Source: Pelomonas sp. V22 (lineage in GTDB: Bacteria; Pseudomonadota; Gammaproteobacteria; Burkholderiales; Burkholderiaceae_C). Taken from it: DNA of 64,000 nucleotides. Shown here one piece after another: positions 46,583-54,347 of this stretch. Position numbers and translations under genes: made by a program. The DNA lies in NCBI RefSeq assembly GCF_030014915.1, contig NZ_JAGIXS010000002.1, positions 124,001 through 188,000 of the forward strand, given 5' to 3'. The notes under the pieces were generated by a model, which was given only the letters and a program-made list of their open reading frames with translations, searched no databases and was not told the origin of the DNA. How positions within the stretch are numbered: position 1 is the stretch's first letter; every line of letters starts with the position of its first letter.

Positions 46583-48027
46583 TGAACACCCTGCCGGCCC
46601 TGGACTGGGCCATCGCGCTGCTGATCGCCCAAGGTCTGATGGGCGCCTTGGACACGCTCTACCACCACGAACTGCACCAGGACCTGCCGCACCAGCCACG
46701 GGCCCGGCGGGAGCTCGCCCTCCATGCCGCTCGCGCCCTGCTCTACGGCCTGCTGTTCGCGGGCATCGCCAATTTCCAGTTCCACGGCGCCTGGACCGGC
46801 GTCATTGCCGGCCTGGTGCTGGTGGAGGTGCTGCTGACGCTGTGGGACTTCGTCATCGAGGATGGCAGCCGCAAGCTGCCCGCGTCAGAGCGCGTGCTGC
46901 ACACGGTACTGGCGATCAACGGCGGCGCCCTGTTCGGCCTCTACGCGCTGCAGCTGGCGCAATGGGCGGCGCTGCCCACGGCCCTGGTTATTGCTGATCT
47001 TGGCTGGCGCGGGTGGCTGCTCGACCTGCTGGCCGCCGGCGTGATCCTGTCCGGCCTGCGCGACGCCCTGGCCGCACGGCGGCTGGCACGCCGCAGGCCG
47101 GTGGACAACCCCTTTGCCGGTCTGCCGCACCAGCGCCTGCTGGTCACCGGCGGCACGGGCTTCATCGGCGAGGCCCTGGTCGGGCAGTTGCTGGAGGCCG
47201 GCCACGCGCCCACCCTGCTGGTGCGTGATCCCTTGCGCGCCGCCTACCAGTTCCAGGGGCGGGTGCGCTGCATCACGGCCTTGTCGCAGCTGGATGCCGA
47301 GGAGCGCTTCGATGCCGTGATCAACCTCGCGGGTGCGCCCGTCTTGGGGCCCCGCTGGAGCCCGCGCCGCCAGGCCCAATTGCTGGCCAGCCGTGTCGGC
47401 GTCACCGAGGCGCTGGTGCAATGGCTGGGGCGAACCCGCGTCAAGCCCACCACCTGGATCCAGGCCTCGGCCATCGGCTACTACGGCGTGCGCGATCCCG
47501 GGGAGCGGCTGGACGAAGCCAGCGCGGCCGGCGGTGGCTTCATGTCGGCCCTGTGCAGGCAATGGGAGGCTTCGGCAGCGCCTGCGCAAGCGATGGGGCT
47601 GCGCAGCGTGGTGCTGCGGCTCGGCGTGGTCTTCGGGCCGGGTGGCGCCCTGCCGCCCCTGCTGCTGCCGCACCACTTCGGCCTCGGCGGGCGCCTGGGA
47701 GATGGCCGCCAGGTGATGAGCTGGATCCATCGCGAAGATGTCCTGCGCCTCATCGCCCGGTCCCTGCATGAAACCAGCATGCAAGGCATCTACAACGCCG
47801 TCGCACCCGAACCCATCAGCCAGGCCGAGTTCGCCCGCTGCGTGGGCCGGGTGCTGCGCCGGCCGGTCTGGCTGCATCTGCCAGCCGCACCGCTGCGCTG
47901 GGCGGCAGGCGAAATGGCCCAGCTGCTGCTCGACGGCCAATGCGTGCTACCGCAGCGGCTGCAACAGCAGGGTTTCAAGTTCCGCTTTGCCCGCCTGGAG
48001 CCGGCGCTGCGCGACTTGACGGCTTGA
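46579..48027 (+). CDS. Fusion of a histidine-bearing membrane domain with a TIGR01777-type epimerase
   Basis: 482 aa. The first 175 residues are a membrane domain with about five helices and conserved-looking polar spots (LDTLYHHELHQDLPH, RELALHAARALLYG, LWDFVIEDGSRKLPASERVLHT). The rest is an extended SDR epimerase of the TIGR01777/YfcH group: VTGGTGFIGEALV (NAD site, near residue 189), NLAGAPV, ASAIGYYG and a C-terminal DUF1731-like part (NAVAPEPISQAEFARCVGRVL). Stand-alone versions have about 300 aa. The substrate is unknown. Confidence 0.85.
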   Translation: MMNTLPALDWAIALLIAQGLMGALDTLYHHELHQDLPHQPRARRELALHAARALLYGLLFAGIANFQFHGAWTGVIAGLVLVEVLLTLWDFVIEDGSRKLPASERVLHTVLAINGGALFGLYALQLAQWAALPTALVIADLGWRGWLLDLLAAGVILSGLRDALAARRLARRRPVDNPFAGLPHQRLLVTGGTGFIGEALVGQLLEAGHAPTLLVRDPLRAAYQFQGRVRCITALSQLDAEERFDAVINLAGAPVLGPRWSPRRQAQLLASRVGVTEALVQWLGRTRVKPTTWIQASAIGYYGVRDPGERLDEASAAGGGFMSALCRQWEASAAPAQAMGLRSVVLRLGVVFGPGGALPPLLLPHHFGLGGRLGDGRQVMSWIHREDVLRLIARSLHETSMQGIYNAVAPEPISQAEFARCVGRVLRRPVWLHLPAAPLRWAAGEMAQLLLDGQCVLPQRLQQQGFKFRFARLEPALRDLTA

Positions 48028-48362
48028 TGGCTTGATGACCTGTCAGCGGCGCCCGGCGCCTGCTCACCGAGTTGCGCCCGCTCCACCTCGCTCAGCAAAC
48101 GCGGCTGGCGCAGCGGCGTACCGGCCGGCATGTCGAAGCAGAGATTGCGCAGATAGGCACCGCTCAGGCGAGCCCCGTCACCGAGACCATCGCCCCAGCG
48201 GCCCGGCCACATTGGCGAGGCCCGACGAAGCCACTGGGCTCCAGGCATCGCCAGTGTTCAGCCGCAAGCGGGCCGTGCTGGCACCGCAACGCACCGTTCA
48301 TCGGCAAACGCCAACAGCTTCAATCAATGGAACAGACAGGGCGCCGAAGGCTGCAATGGACA
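48028..48362. other. Gene-free stretch with possible gene remnant
   Basis: About 335 bases between the epimerase and the DUF1801 gene. On the minus strand, around 48050-48190, one frame reads like protein (LSGAYLRNLCFDMPAGTPLR, then QPRLLSEVERAQLGEQ), but it has no start, no stop in place and no recognised family. It may be the remnant of a deleted gene. From about 48250 the sequence looks less GC-rich than its surroundings. Confidence 0.35.
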
Positions 48363-48725
48363 TCAAGCAGAAGCCCTGCTGGCCTCAAGTGCCAGCGGCA
48401 AATACTGCGCCAGATGCTTGCTCTTGATGTCAGCCTGCGACCTGAGCTTCAGGTGCCTCCGTCCTTTGCCCGCGCCTTCGAGATGGCCGAACTCATCGCA
48501 GATGCTCGCGCCTCGGCCGAACTCGACGGACACATGCTCCTTGTAGGCGAAGACACCGCAGAACTGGACCTCCGAAGCAAACAGAATGCCGCCGTACTTG
48601 ACCTCCTCCGCTACCTGGGGGAATTCCTTGCGGACCAAGGCGCGAACGGCAGTGACGATTTCGTACTGACCTTCGCCGAGCAGGCGGATGTCTTCGAGCA
48701 GGGACTGAACCGATTTCGTTGCCAT
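48363..48725 (-). CDS. DUF1801 (YdhG-like) protein
   Basis: 120-aa single-domain protein of the YdhG/YjbR-like fold: VQSLLEDIRLLGEGQYEIVTAVRALVR-type helix, EEVKYGGILFASEVQFCGVFAYK strands, and RRHLKLRSQADIKSKHLAQYL at the end. The function of the family is unknown. The gene and its surroundings look less GC-rich than the rest of the window and sit beside a degraded stretch, which could mean transfer. Confidence 0.75.
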   Translation of the reverse strand: MATKSVQSLLEDIRLLGEGQYEIVTAVRALVRKEFPQVAEEVKYGGILFASEVQFCGVFAYKEHVSVEFGRGASICDEFGHLEGAGKGRRHLKLRSQADIKSKHLAQYLPLALEASRASA

Positions 48726-48800
48726 GGCCGCGATCGAAGGAGTGAGCGAGCCTGCATGCTAGTCAAGGGCTGCTGACATCCGCTGTCAGCAGCAGCAGCT

Positions 48801-50411
48801 TCATCGTGACGCCGGCCCGCGCAGCGCCACGCCGGCCCTGGCGCCACTGTGCCGGCCGCCCTCCATCGTCACCACGCCATTGACCACCACCGCGTCGAAG
48901 CCTTCCGACAGCTGGTGCGGGTTCTCGAAGGTCGCACGGTCGCGCACGGTCTTGTCGTCGAAGATGACGATGTCGGCGGCGTAACCGGGGCGCAGCAGGC
49001 CCCGGTCCCGCAGCTGGAAGCGCTGGGCGGCTAGCGAGGTCATGCGGCGCACCGCTTCTTCCAGGCGCATCACCTGCTCCTCGCGCACGTACTTGCCGAG
49101 CACGCGAGCGTTCGTGCCGTAGCTGCGCGGGTGCGGCATGCCGGTGCCGCTCTGCACGCCGCCATCGGCGCCGACCATGGCGAAGGGCCAGGCCATGATG
49201 CGGCGCACGTCTTCTTCGCTCATGCCATGGAAGGTCATCTGCGCGCCACCGGCCTGCACGATGTCGAGCAGGGTCTCAATCTCCGCCTCCATCGTGGCCG
49301 GGCGGCCGCGCTGCAGATTGATCTGGCTGATGTTGCGGCCATTCAAGGCGGGCTCGGGCGCGTGGCGGGCCACCACGGCATAGGAGAAATCAGGTCGCTG
49401 ATTGCGCCGGGCGCTCTTCAGGATGTCGGCCGCGATGCGGGCGCGGTCGGCCGGGTCGGCCAGGCGCTTGCTGATGGCCGCCTGCCCGCCCTCGACCGCC
49501 CAGTCGGGCAGCACCACGCTCAGCTGCGTGCTGCTGGCGGTGTAGGGGTACTGGTCGATGGTCACGTCCAGGCCATCGGCCCGGGCCTTCTCCACCAGGG
49601 CCAGGGTCTCGCGCGAGCGGCCCCAGTTGGCCGGCGCGCCGACCTTGAAGTGCGAGATCTGCACCGGCAGGCCCGCCTGGCGGCCTATGTCCAGCGCCTC
49701 ATTGATGGCCTCGACCACCTTGCTGCCCTCGTCCCGGATGTGCGAGGCATAGACGCCATGGTGGCGTGCCGCCGCGCGGGCCAGGCCCACCACCTCGGGC
49801 GTGTCGCTGTAGAGGCCGGGCAGGTAGATCAGGCCGGTCGAGAGTCCCACGGCGCCCTCGTTCATCGCCTGGTCGACGAGGGCCTCCATGCGCTTTTGCT
49901 CCTCGGGCGTGGCCGCGCGCCGCGCCAGGCCCATCACCTGCTTGCGCACTGTGTTGTGGCCGACCAGCGAAGCCACATTGACCGATACGCCATCGTTGGC
50001 CATGCGCTCGAAGAAGGCCTGGATGCCCAGCTCCTCCGAGGCCCCGCAGTTGCCGGTGATCAGGGTGGTCACGCCATCGTGGACGAAGTTGTCGGCCGTG
50101 GGCCGGGCGAACAGGTTGCCCTCGATATGGGCATGGGTGTCGATGAAGCCGGGCGCGACGATGTGGTCATGCGCGTCGATCACGCGGCTGGCCCGGGCGC
50201 CGGCCAGGGGCCCGATGGCGGCGATGCGGCCGTCCTTGATTGCCACATTGGCGCGGTACCAGGCATTGCCGCTGCCATCGACGATGCGGCCGCCGCGTAT
50301 CAGCAGGTCATAGTCAAGCGGCGCGACCGGCGGCACCGGATTGGCGCAGGCTGCCAGCAGGCCAGCCATCAACAGGGTGGAGAAGGTACGGCGCACGGCA
50401 AGGGCTTTCAT
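48801..50411 (-). CDS. D-aminoacylase / N-acyl-D-amino-acid deacylase, lipoprotein
   Basis: 536-aa metal-dependent amidohydrolase. The N-terminus has a lipobox (LLAAC, Cys22), so the enzyme should be membrane-anchored outside the cytoplasm. Metal ligands are in FIDTHAHIEGN near residue 91, ITGNCG, SHIRDEG and QISHFKVG; the C-terminal GYAADIVIFDDKTVRD completes the fold. It removes acyl groups from N-acyl-D-amino acids, perhaps from cell-wall or nonribosomal peptides. No clear ribosome site is visible at ATG 50411. It diverges from the sigma-factor operon. Confidence 0.87.
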   Translation of the reverse strand: MKALAVRRTFSTLLMAGLLAACANPVPPVAPLDYDLLIRGGRIVDGSGNAWYRANVAIKDGRIAAIGPLAGARASRVIDAHDHIVAPGFIDTHAHIEGNLFARPTADNFVHDGVTTLITGNCGASEELGIQAFFERMANDGVSVNVASLVGHNTVRKQVMGLARRAATPEEQKRMEALVDQAMNEGAVGLSTGLIYLPGLYSDTPEVVGLARAAARHHGVYASHIRDEGSKVVEAINEALDIGRQAGLPVQISHFKVGAPANWGRSRETLALVEKARADGLDVTIDQYPYTASSTQLSVVLPDWAVEGGQAAISKRLADPADRARIAADILKSARRNQRPDFSYAVVARHAPEPALNGRNISQINLQRGRPATMEAEIETLLDIVQAGGAQMTFHGMSEEDVRRIMAWPFAMVGADGGVQSGTGMPHPRSYGTNARVLGKYVREEQVMRLEEAVRRMTSLAAQRFQLRDRGLLRPGYAADIVIFDDKTVRDRATFENPHQLSEGFDAVVVNGVVTMEGGRHSGARAGVALRGPASR

Positions 50412-50530
50412 GAGGAAAAGCAAGTCAGAAGACGGTCCATTATGGGAAGCCGGCTCTCGACCACAATCGGCAATCGCAGCAATCGGGCGCCGCTTGGTTG
50501 TCCGGCGCGCTGATCGCACCGCCGCAGAGA

Positions 50531-50549
50531 AACGGAGAGAATTTCTCCG
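50531..50549. promoter_or_regulatory. 19-bp palindrome upstream of the sigma-factor operon
   Basis: ACGGAGAGAATTTCTCCGT is symmetrical about its central base except for one G/T pair. It lies 68 bases before the sigma gene ATG, between two divergent genes, where an operator or the promoter region of the operon is expected. Confidence 0.5.
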
Positions 50550-50616
50550 TATCAACCCTAGGGCTTGAACCTTCTGCGCCGTGGCCGGCATACACGGCGA
50601 TATCAACGGGGACACC

Positions 50617-51240
50617 ATGCCGAACTGGCAGCTCTTCAAACGCGGGACCACGCCACCCGCCACCACGGTACGCGGCAAGGCCGGCAGCGAGGCGCTGGAG
50701 CTGGCGCTGCTGCGCGGCGTTCAGCAGGGGCAGCACCGTGACTTCGAAGCGCTGTACCGCCTCTACCACCCGCGGCTGCAGCGCTTCGTGCTGCACCTGA
50801 CCCGCCATGCCGACCTGGTCGACGAGGTGCTGGACGACACCATGCTGGTGGTCTGGCAGCGCGCCACCAGCTTCGACGGCAGCAGCAAGGTTTCGACCTG
50901 GGTGTTCGGCATCGCCTACCGCAAGGCGCTGAAGGCCCTGAGCCGGCTCGACCTGCCACAGGAAGACCCCGAGGAAGACCAGCAGGCCGACCCCGCGCCC
51001 GGCCCCGAGCTGCGGCTCGGCCAGTCGCAGCAGCTGCGCCACCTGCTGGCGGCGCTCGGAGAGCTGTCGGCCGACCACCGGGCGGTGATCGAGCTCTGCT
51101 ACTTCCACGACATGAGCCACGCCGAGATCGCCCAGGTCGTGGCCTGCCCGCCCGAGACCGTCAAGACCCGGATGTTCTACGCCCGCCGGCGGCTGCGCAC
51201 GCTGCTGGCCGAGCTGTGGGACGAACCCGCCGTTGAGTGA
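50617..51240 (+). CDS. ECF-type sigma factor
   Basis: 207-aa RNA polymerase sigma factor with region 2 (FEALYRLYHPRLQRFVLHLT, then DEVLDDTMLVVWQRATSFDG) and region 4 (LSADHRAVIELCYFHDMSHAEIAQ, then ETVKTRMFYARRRLRTLL). Regions 1.1 and 3 are absent, as in ECF factors. I use ATG 50617; an upstream GTG at 50581 is possible. It is followed after 7 bases by its anti-sigma gene and heads a 12-gene run. It probably directs its own operon. Confidence 0.9.
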   Translation: MPNWQLFKRGTTPPATTVRGKAGSEALELALLRGVQQGQHRDFEALYRLYHPRLQRFVLHLTRHADLVDEVLDDTMLVVWQRATSFDGSSKVSTWVFGIAYRKALKALSRLDLPQEDPEEDQQADPAPGPELRLGQSQQLRHLLAALGELSADHRAVIELCYFHDMSHAEIAQVVACPPETVKTRMFYARRRLRTLLAELWDEPAVE

Positions 51241-51247
51241 GACAGCC

Positions 51248-51889
51248 ATGAGTACCGTCGTTCCCATCGATAGAGACCCCCACGCGGCCGTGCTGGCCCA
51301 GTTGCCCTGGTATGCCCGGGGCCAGCTGGACGACGCCGAGATGGGTGAGGTGCAGGCCCACCTGGCGAGCTGCCCCGACTGCCGCGCCGAGCTGGAGGCC
51401 GAGCGGCCGCTGCAGGCGCTGCTGGCCACCACGCCACTGTCAGACGCTGGCCTTGGCAGCGCGGACGCCGGCCTGGCCCGGGTGATGCAGCGCATTCGCG
51501 CCGGCGCGCCGGCGCCAAGGCCCGCAAGCGCGAGTCAACCGCGCTGGCTGGCCTGGCTGGTCGGCCTGCAGGGTGGCGCCATCGCCTGCCTGCTGATGCT
51601 GCTGGTCTGGACCCAGCTTGAGCCGCCTGCCTACCGTGCCCTCTCCAGCGCCGCGCCCGTGCCCACGAGCCAGGCCCAGGCCCTGGTGATGTTCTCGGCC
51701 GACGCGAGCGAACGGCAGATCCGCGCCGCCTTGCAGACCGCCGGCGCCACCCTCGTCGGTGGCCCGACCGACAGCGGCGCCTATGTGCTGCGCCTGCCCG
51801 CCGCCGGCCAGCAGGCCGCGCTGCAGCGGCTGCGCCAACAGCCCGGCGTCACGCTGGCTGAAACGCTCGACCCGGGGAGCCTGCGATGA
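51248..51889 (+). CDS. Zinc-finger anti-sigma factor with periplasmic I9-like domain
   Basis: 213-aa inner-membrane protein. The cytoplasmic part holds the ZAS motif H38-xxx-C42-xx-C45 (VQAHLASCPDC), and one helix spans residues 99-123. The periplasmic part (about 145-205: ALVMFSADASERQIRAALQTAG, then TDSGAYVLRLPAAGQ and ALQRLRQQPGV) has the strand-helix-strand pattern of I9 subtilase propeptides. It should hold the sigma factor inactive. The next gene is a subtilase overlapping it by 4 bases. An alternative TTG start lies five codons upstream. Confidence 0.82.
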   Translation: MSTVVPIDRDPHAAVLAQLPWYARGQLDDAEMGEVQAHLASCPDCRAELEAERPLQALLATTPLSDAGLGSADAGLARVMQRIRAGAPAPRPASASQPRWLAWLVGLQGGAIACLLMLLVWTQLEPPAYRALSSAAPVPTSQAQALVMFSADASERQIRAALQTAGATLVGGPTDSGAYVLRLPAAGQQAALQRLRQQPGVTLAETLDPGSLR

Positions 51890-53124
51890 AATTCGGGCAC
51901 TGGCTCGGCCTGCTGATGCTGACCCTGAGCCTTGCCGGCCCGCTGCAGGCGAAAGCCGCCGAACCCGAAAGCGCGCTGGACGACGCCGAGCGCCAGCTGC
52001 TGGTCATGCTGCCGCTGCCCAAGCCGCATTTCCGTCCCGAAGGCAGCTATGGCGGCCGCTATGGCGATGGCGCCGCCTCGCCCGCCCGCCGCCGCCTCGC
52101 CGCCGAACTGGCCAAGTCCCATGGCCTCGTCCTGCTGAGCGACTGGCCAATGCAGCCCATCGGTGTGGACTGCTTCGTGATGCGCCTGCCGGCGGGCGAC
52201 GCCCGCACCACAGGACAACTGGCCGAGCAGCTGTCACAGGATTCGCGCGTGGCCTGGTCGCAGGCGATGCAGGTGTTTCACGCGCAGGCCCTGCCGCCCG
52301 CATCGCAGCCGCCGCAGAAACCGCTATACGCGGCGCAGCCGGCGGCACGGCAATGGCATCTGAACGAGCTGCACCAGCTCGCCACCGGCCGTGGCGTCAA
52401 GGTCGCCGTGATCGACAGCGGCATCGCCGAGCAGCACCCTGACCTCGCCGGCCAGTTGATCGTCAACGAGAACCTGATCGATGCGCGGCCCACGCCGGCC
52501 GAGAGCCACGGCACGGCCGTGGCCGGCATCATCGCGGCGCGCGCCGACACGGCCCAGGGCGGGGTCGGCATTGCGCCGCAAGCCCGGCTCCTGGGGCTGC
52601 GCGCCTGCGCCCAGCGCAGTGAGAGCGAAACGCTCTGCACCAGCCTCAGCCTCGCCAAGGCACTGATGGCCGCGATCCAGCGCGAGGTGCAGGTGATCAA
52701 CATGAGCCTGACCGGCCCATCTGATCGCCTGCTCGCCGCGCTGATCGACCAGGCCACCGCACGCGGCCAGTTGGTCGTCGCGGCGCTGGCGCCCGGCAGT
52801 CGCGGTTTCCCGGCCACGCATCAGGGCGTGCTGGCCGTGGCGGATGCGCCGCCCTTGCCCAGCGGGGCCGTGCTGGCCCCCGGCCGCGACGTGCCCAGCA
52901 CCCAGCTTTCGGGCTGGGGGCTGGTGTCGGGTTCCTCGTTCTCTGCTGCCCATGTCTCGGGCCTGCTCGCCCTGGTGCGCGAGCGTGCCGGCGCGCGCGA
53001 ACCGCTGGGCCGGGCCGCCCTGGTGACCGACACCAGCGGCCGCATCGATGCCTGCGCCAGCCTGCTCAAGCGCGGCGGTGGCCGCGCTTCGGCCTGCGCG
53101 GCCTTGGTACAAACGCCGGAGTGA
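51886..53124 (+). CDS. Secreted subtilisin-like (S8) peptidase, atypical oxyanion site
   Basis: 412 aa with a signal peptide (cut near AKAAEP), a propeptide-like region (about 80-130) and an S8 domain from about 155. The catalytic triad is Asp177 (VIDSGI), His208 (SHGTAVAG) and Ser351 (SGSSFSAAHVSG). At the place of the usual oxyanion asparagine (AAGN) the sequence reads AALAPG, so Asn is replaced by Pro303. Activity may therefore be weak or altered. It overlaps the anti-sigma and the TorF genes by 4 bases. Confidence 0.87.
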   Translation: MKFGHWLGLLMLTLSLAGPLQAKAAEPESALDDAERQLLVMLPLPKPHFRPEGSYGGRYGDGAASPARRRLAAELAKSHGLVLLSDWPMQPIGVDCFVMRLPAGDARTTGQLAEQLSQDSRVAWSQAMQVFHAQALPPASQPPQKPLYAAQPAARQWHLNELHQLATGRGVKVAVIDSGIAEQHPDLAGQLIVNENLIDARPTPAESHGTAVAGIIAARADTAQGGVGIAPQARLLGLRACAQRSESETLCTSLSLAKALMAAIQREVQVINMSLTGPSDRLLAALIDQATARGQLVVAALAPGSRGFPATHQGVLAVADAPPLPSGAVLAPGRDVPSTQLSGWGLVSGSSFSAAHVSGLLALVRERAGAREPLGRAALVTDTSGRIDACASLLKRGGGRASACAALVQTPE

Positions 53125-53831
53125 TGCCCGCTTCCCGCTCACCCGCTCCGCTGTTGATGGCGCTGCTGCTTCTGCTGGCGGCACTGCTGTTGCCGCCGGC
53201 TGCCCAGGCCGAGGTCAACGGCAGCGTCTCGCTGCATTCCGACCTGCGCTATCGCGGCGTCTCGCTCAGTGCGGACAAGCCCCAGGGCCAGCTCAGCCTG
53301 GCCTACGACGGCCGCGATGGCTGGTATGCCGGTGCCATGGCCACCCACGTGGACTTCTACACGCGCAGCAGCAGCCCGCTGCTGCTGGGTTACCTGGGCC
53401 GCGTGATGCCGCTGGCCCAGGGGCTGGACTGGGAAGCGGGCCTCAGTGCCAGCCACTATCCGTCCAAGGACTTCTACGACTACCAGGAGGCCTACCTGGG
53501 TCTCTTGTCCGAACGCTGGCAACTGCGGCTGAGTTACTCGCCGCACTACTACGGCCGCGCCGCCTCCACGCTTTATGCCGAGCTGACGACGCGCTGGCCC
53601 CTGGCGGCAACGCTGGACGTCTTCGCAGGCCTCGGCGTGCTCAGCACGCGCGACGAAACCCGCAATCCCCATGGCCCGACCCGCATCGACACCCGCAGCG
53701 GCCTGGCGCTGCGCCTCGGTCAGGCTGAGGTGCAACTGGCCTACATCACCTTGAGTCGCGGCGGCCCTTACTCCGGCCCGTTCGAGGCGCGGCCGCGCCG
53801 CCTGATCCTGAGCACCAGCCTGGCTTTCTGA
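53121..53831 (+). CDS. TorF-family putative outer-membrane porin
   Basis: 236 aa. A signal peptide (residues 1-30, ending AAQAEV) is followed by the TIGR02001-type opening NGSVSLHSDLRYRGVSLS. Alternating beta-strands rich in Tyr and small residues follow, and the C-terminus is aromatic (STSLAF), as needed for barrel insertion. Related proteins are outer-membrane barrels of unknown cargo. It overlaps the subtilase gene by 4 bases. Confidence 0.75.
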   Translation: MMPASRSPAPLLMALLLLLAALLLPPAAQAEVNGSVSLHSDLRYRGVSLSADKPQGQLSLAYDGRDGWYAGAMATHVDFYTRSSSPLLLGYLGRVMPLAQGLDWEAGLSASHYPSKDFYDYQEAYLGLLSERWQLRLSYSPHYYGRAASTLYAELTTRWPLAATLDVFAGLGVLSTRDETRNPHGPTRIDTRSGLALRLGQAEVQLAYITLSRGGPYSGPFEARPRRLILSTSLAF

Positions 53832-53903
53832 TCTGCGTTTTGAACCGCCGCGCCCGCTGGCGGAATCCATGTCCGGCGCCGTCGTGGGCGCGAAGGACTG
53901 CAG

Positions 53904-54347
53904 ATGCGACTTTCGATTCTTCCCCTGGCTGCACTGACAGGCGCAATGCTGGCCAGCTGCGGCGGCGGCTCGGGCGACGGGCTGGACAGCAACGGCCGCC
54001 CACTCGGTGAAGGCACCAACCCCAGCGGGCCGCTGCTCGCCACCCATGCCTCCATCCAGGCTCATGTCTTCACGCCGGTCTGCACCGCCTGCCATGCCGG
54101 AGCCGCCGCACCGCAGGGACTGCGCCTGGACGCCGCAAACAGCTACAGCATGCTGGTCGGCGTGAACAGCGCCGAGGTGCCCTCGCTGCGCCGCGTCGCG
54201 GCCGGCAATCCGGACCAGAGCTACCTGATCCAGAAGCTCGAAGGCCATGCGGCCGTCGGTGCTCGCATGCCGCTGGGCGGCCCCTACCTCGATGCCGACA
54301 CGGTCGCCAAGATTCGCCAATGGATCAGCAACGGAGCACCGCAATGA
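53904..54347 (+). CDS. Lipoprotein with a c-type haem motif
   Basis: 147 aa. The lipobox LASC places the lipidated cysteine at residue 19 and is followed by a Gly/Ser spacer. The haem motif C60-TA-C63-H64 (FTPVCTACHAG) and a later MPLGGP suggest a His/Met mono-haem cytochrome c of the kind seen in planctomycete-type PSCyt domains. It would sit at the periplasmic face of a membrane and could pass electrons to the next gene product, whose start it overlaps by 4 bases. The 72 bases upstream could hold an internal promoter. Confidence 0.78.
   Translation: MRLSILPLAALTGAMLASCGGGSGDGLDSNGRPLGEGTNPSGPLLATHASIQAHVFTPVCTACHAGAAAPQGLRLDAANSYSMLVGVNSAEVPSLRRVAAGNPDQSYLIQKLEGHAAVGARMPLGGPYLDADTVAKIRQWISNGAPQ

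Noticed and set aside
47790-48248. 153-codon minus-strand frame over the end of the epimerase gene.
   Set aside because: Most of it is antisense to the epimerase; only the part near 48050-48190 looks protein-like and is reported as a possible remnant, not as a gene.
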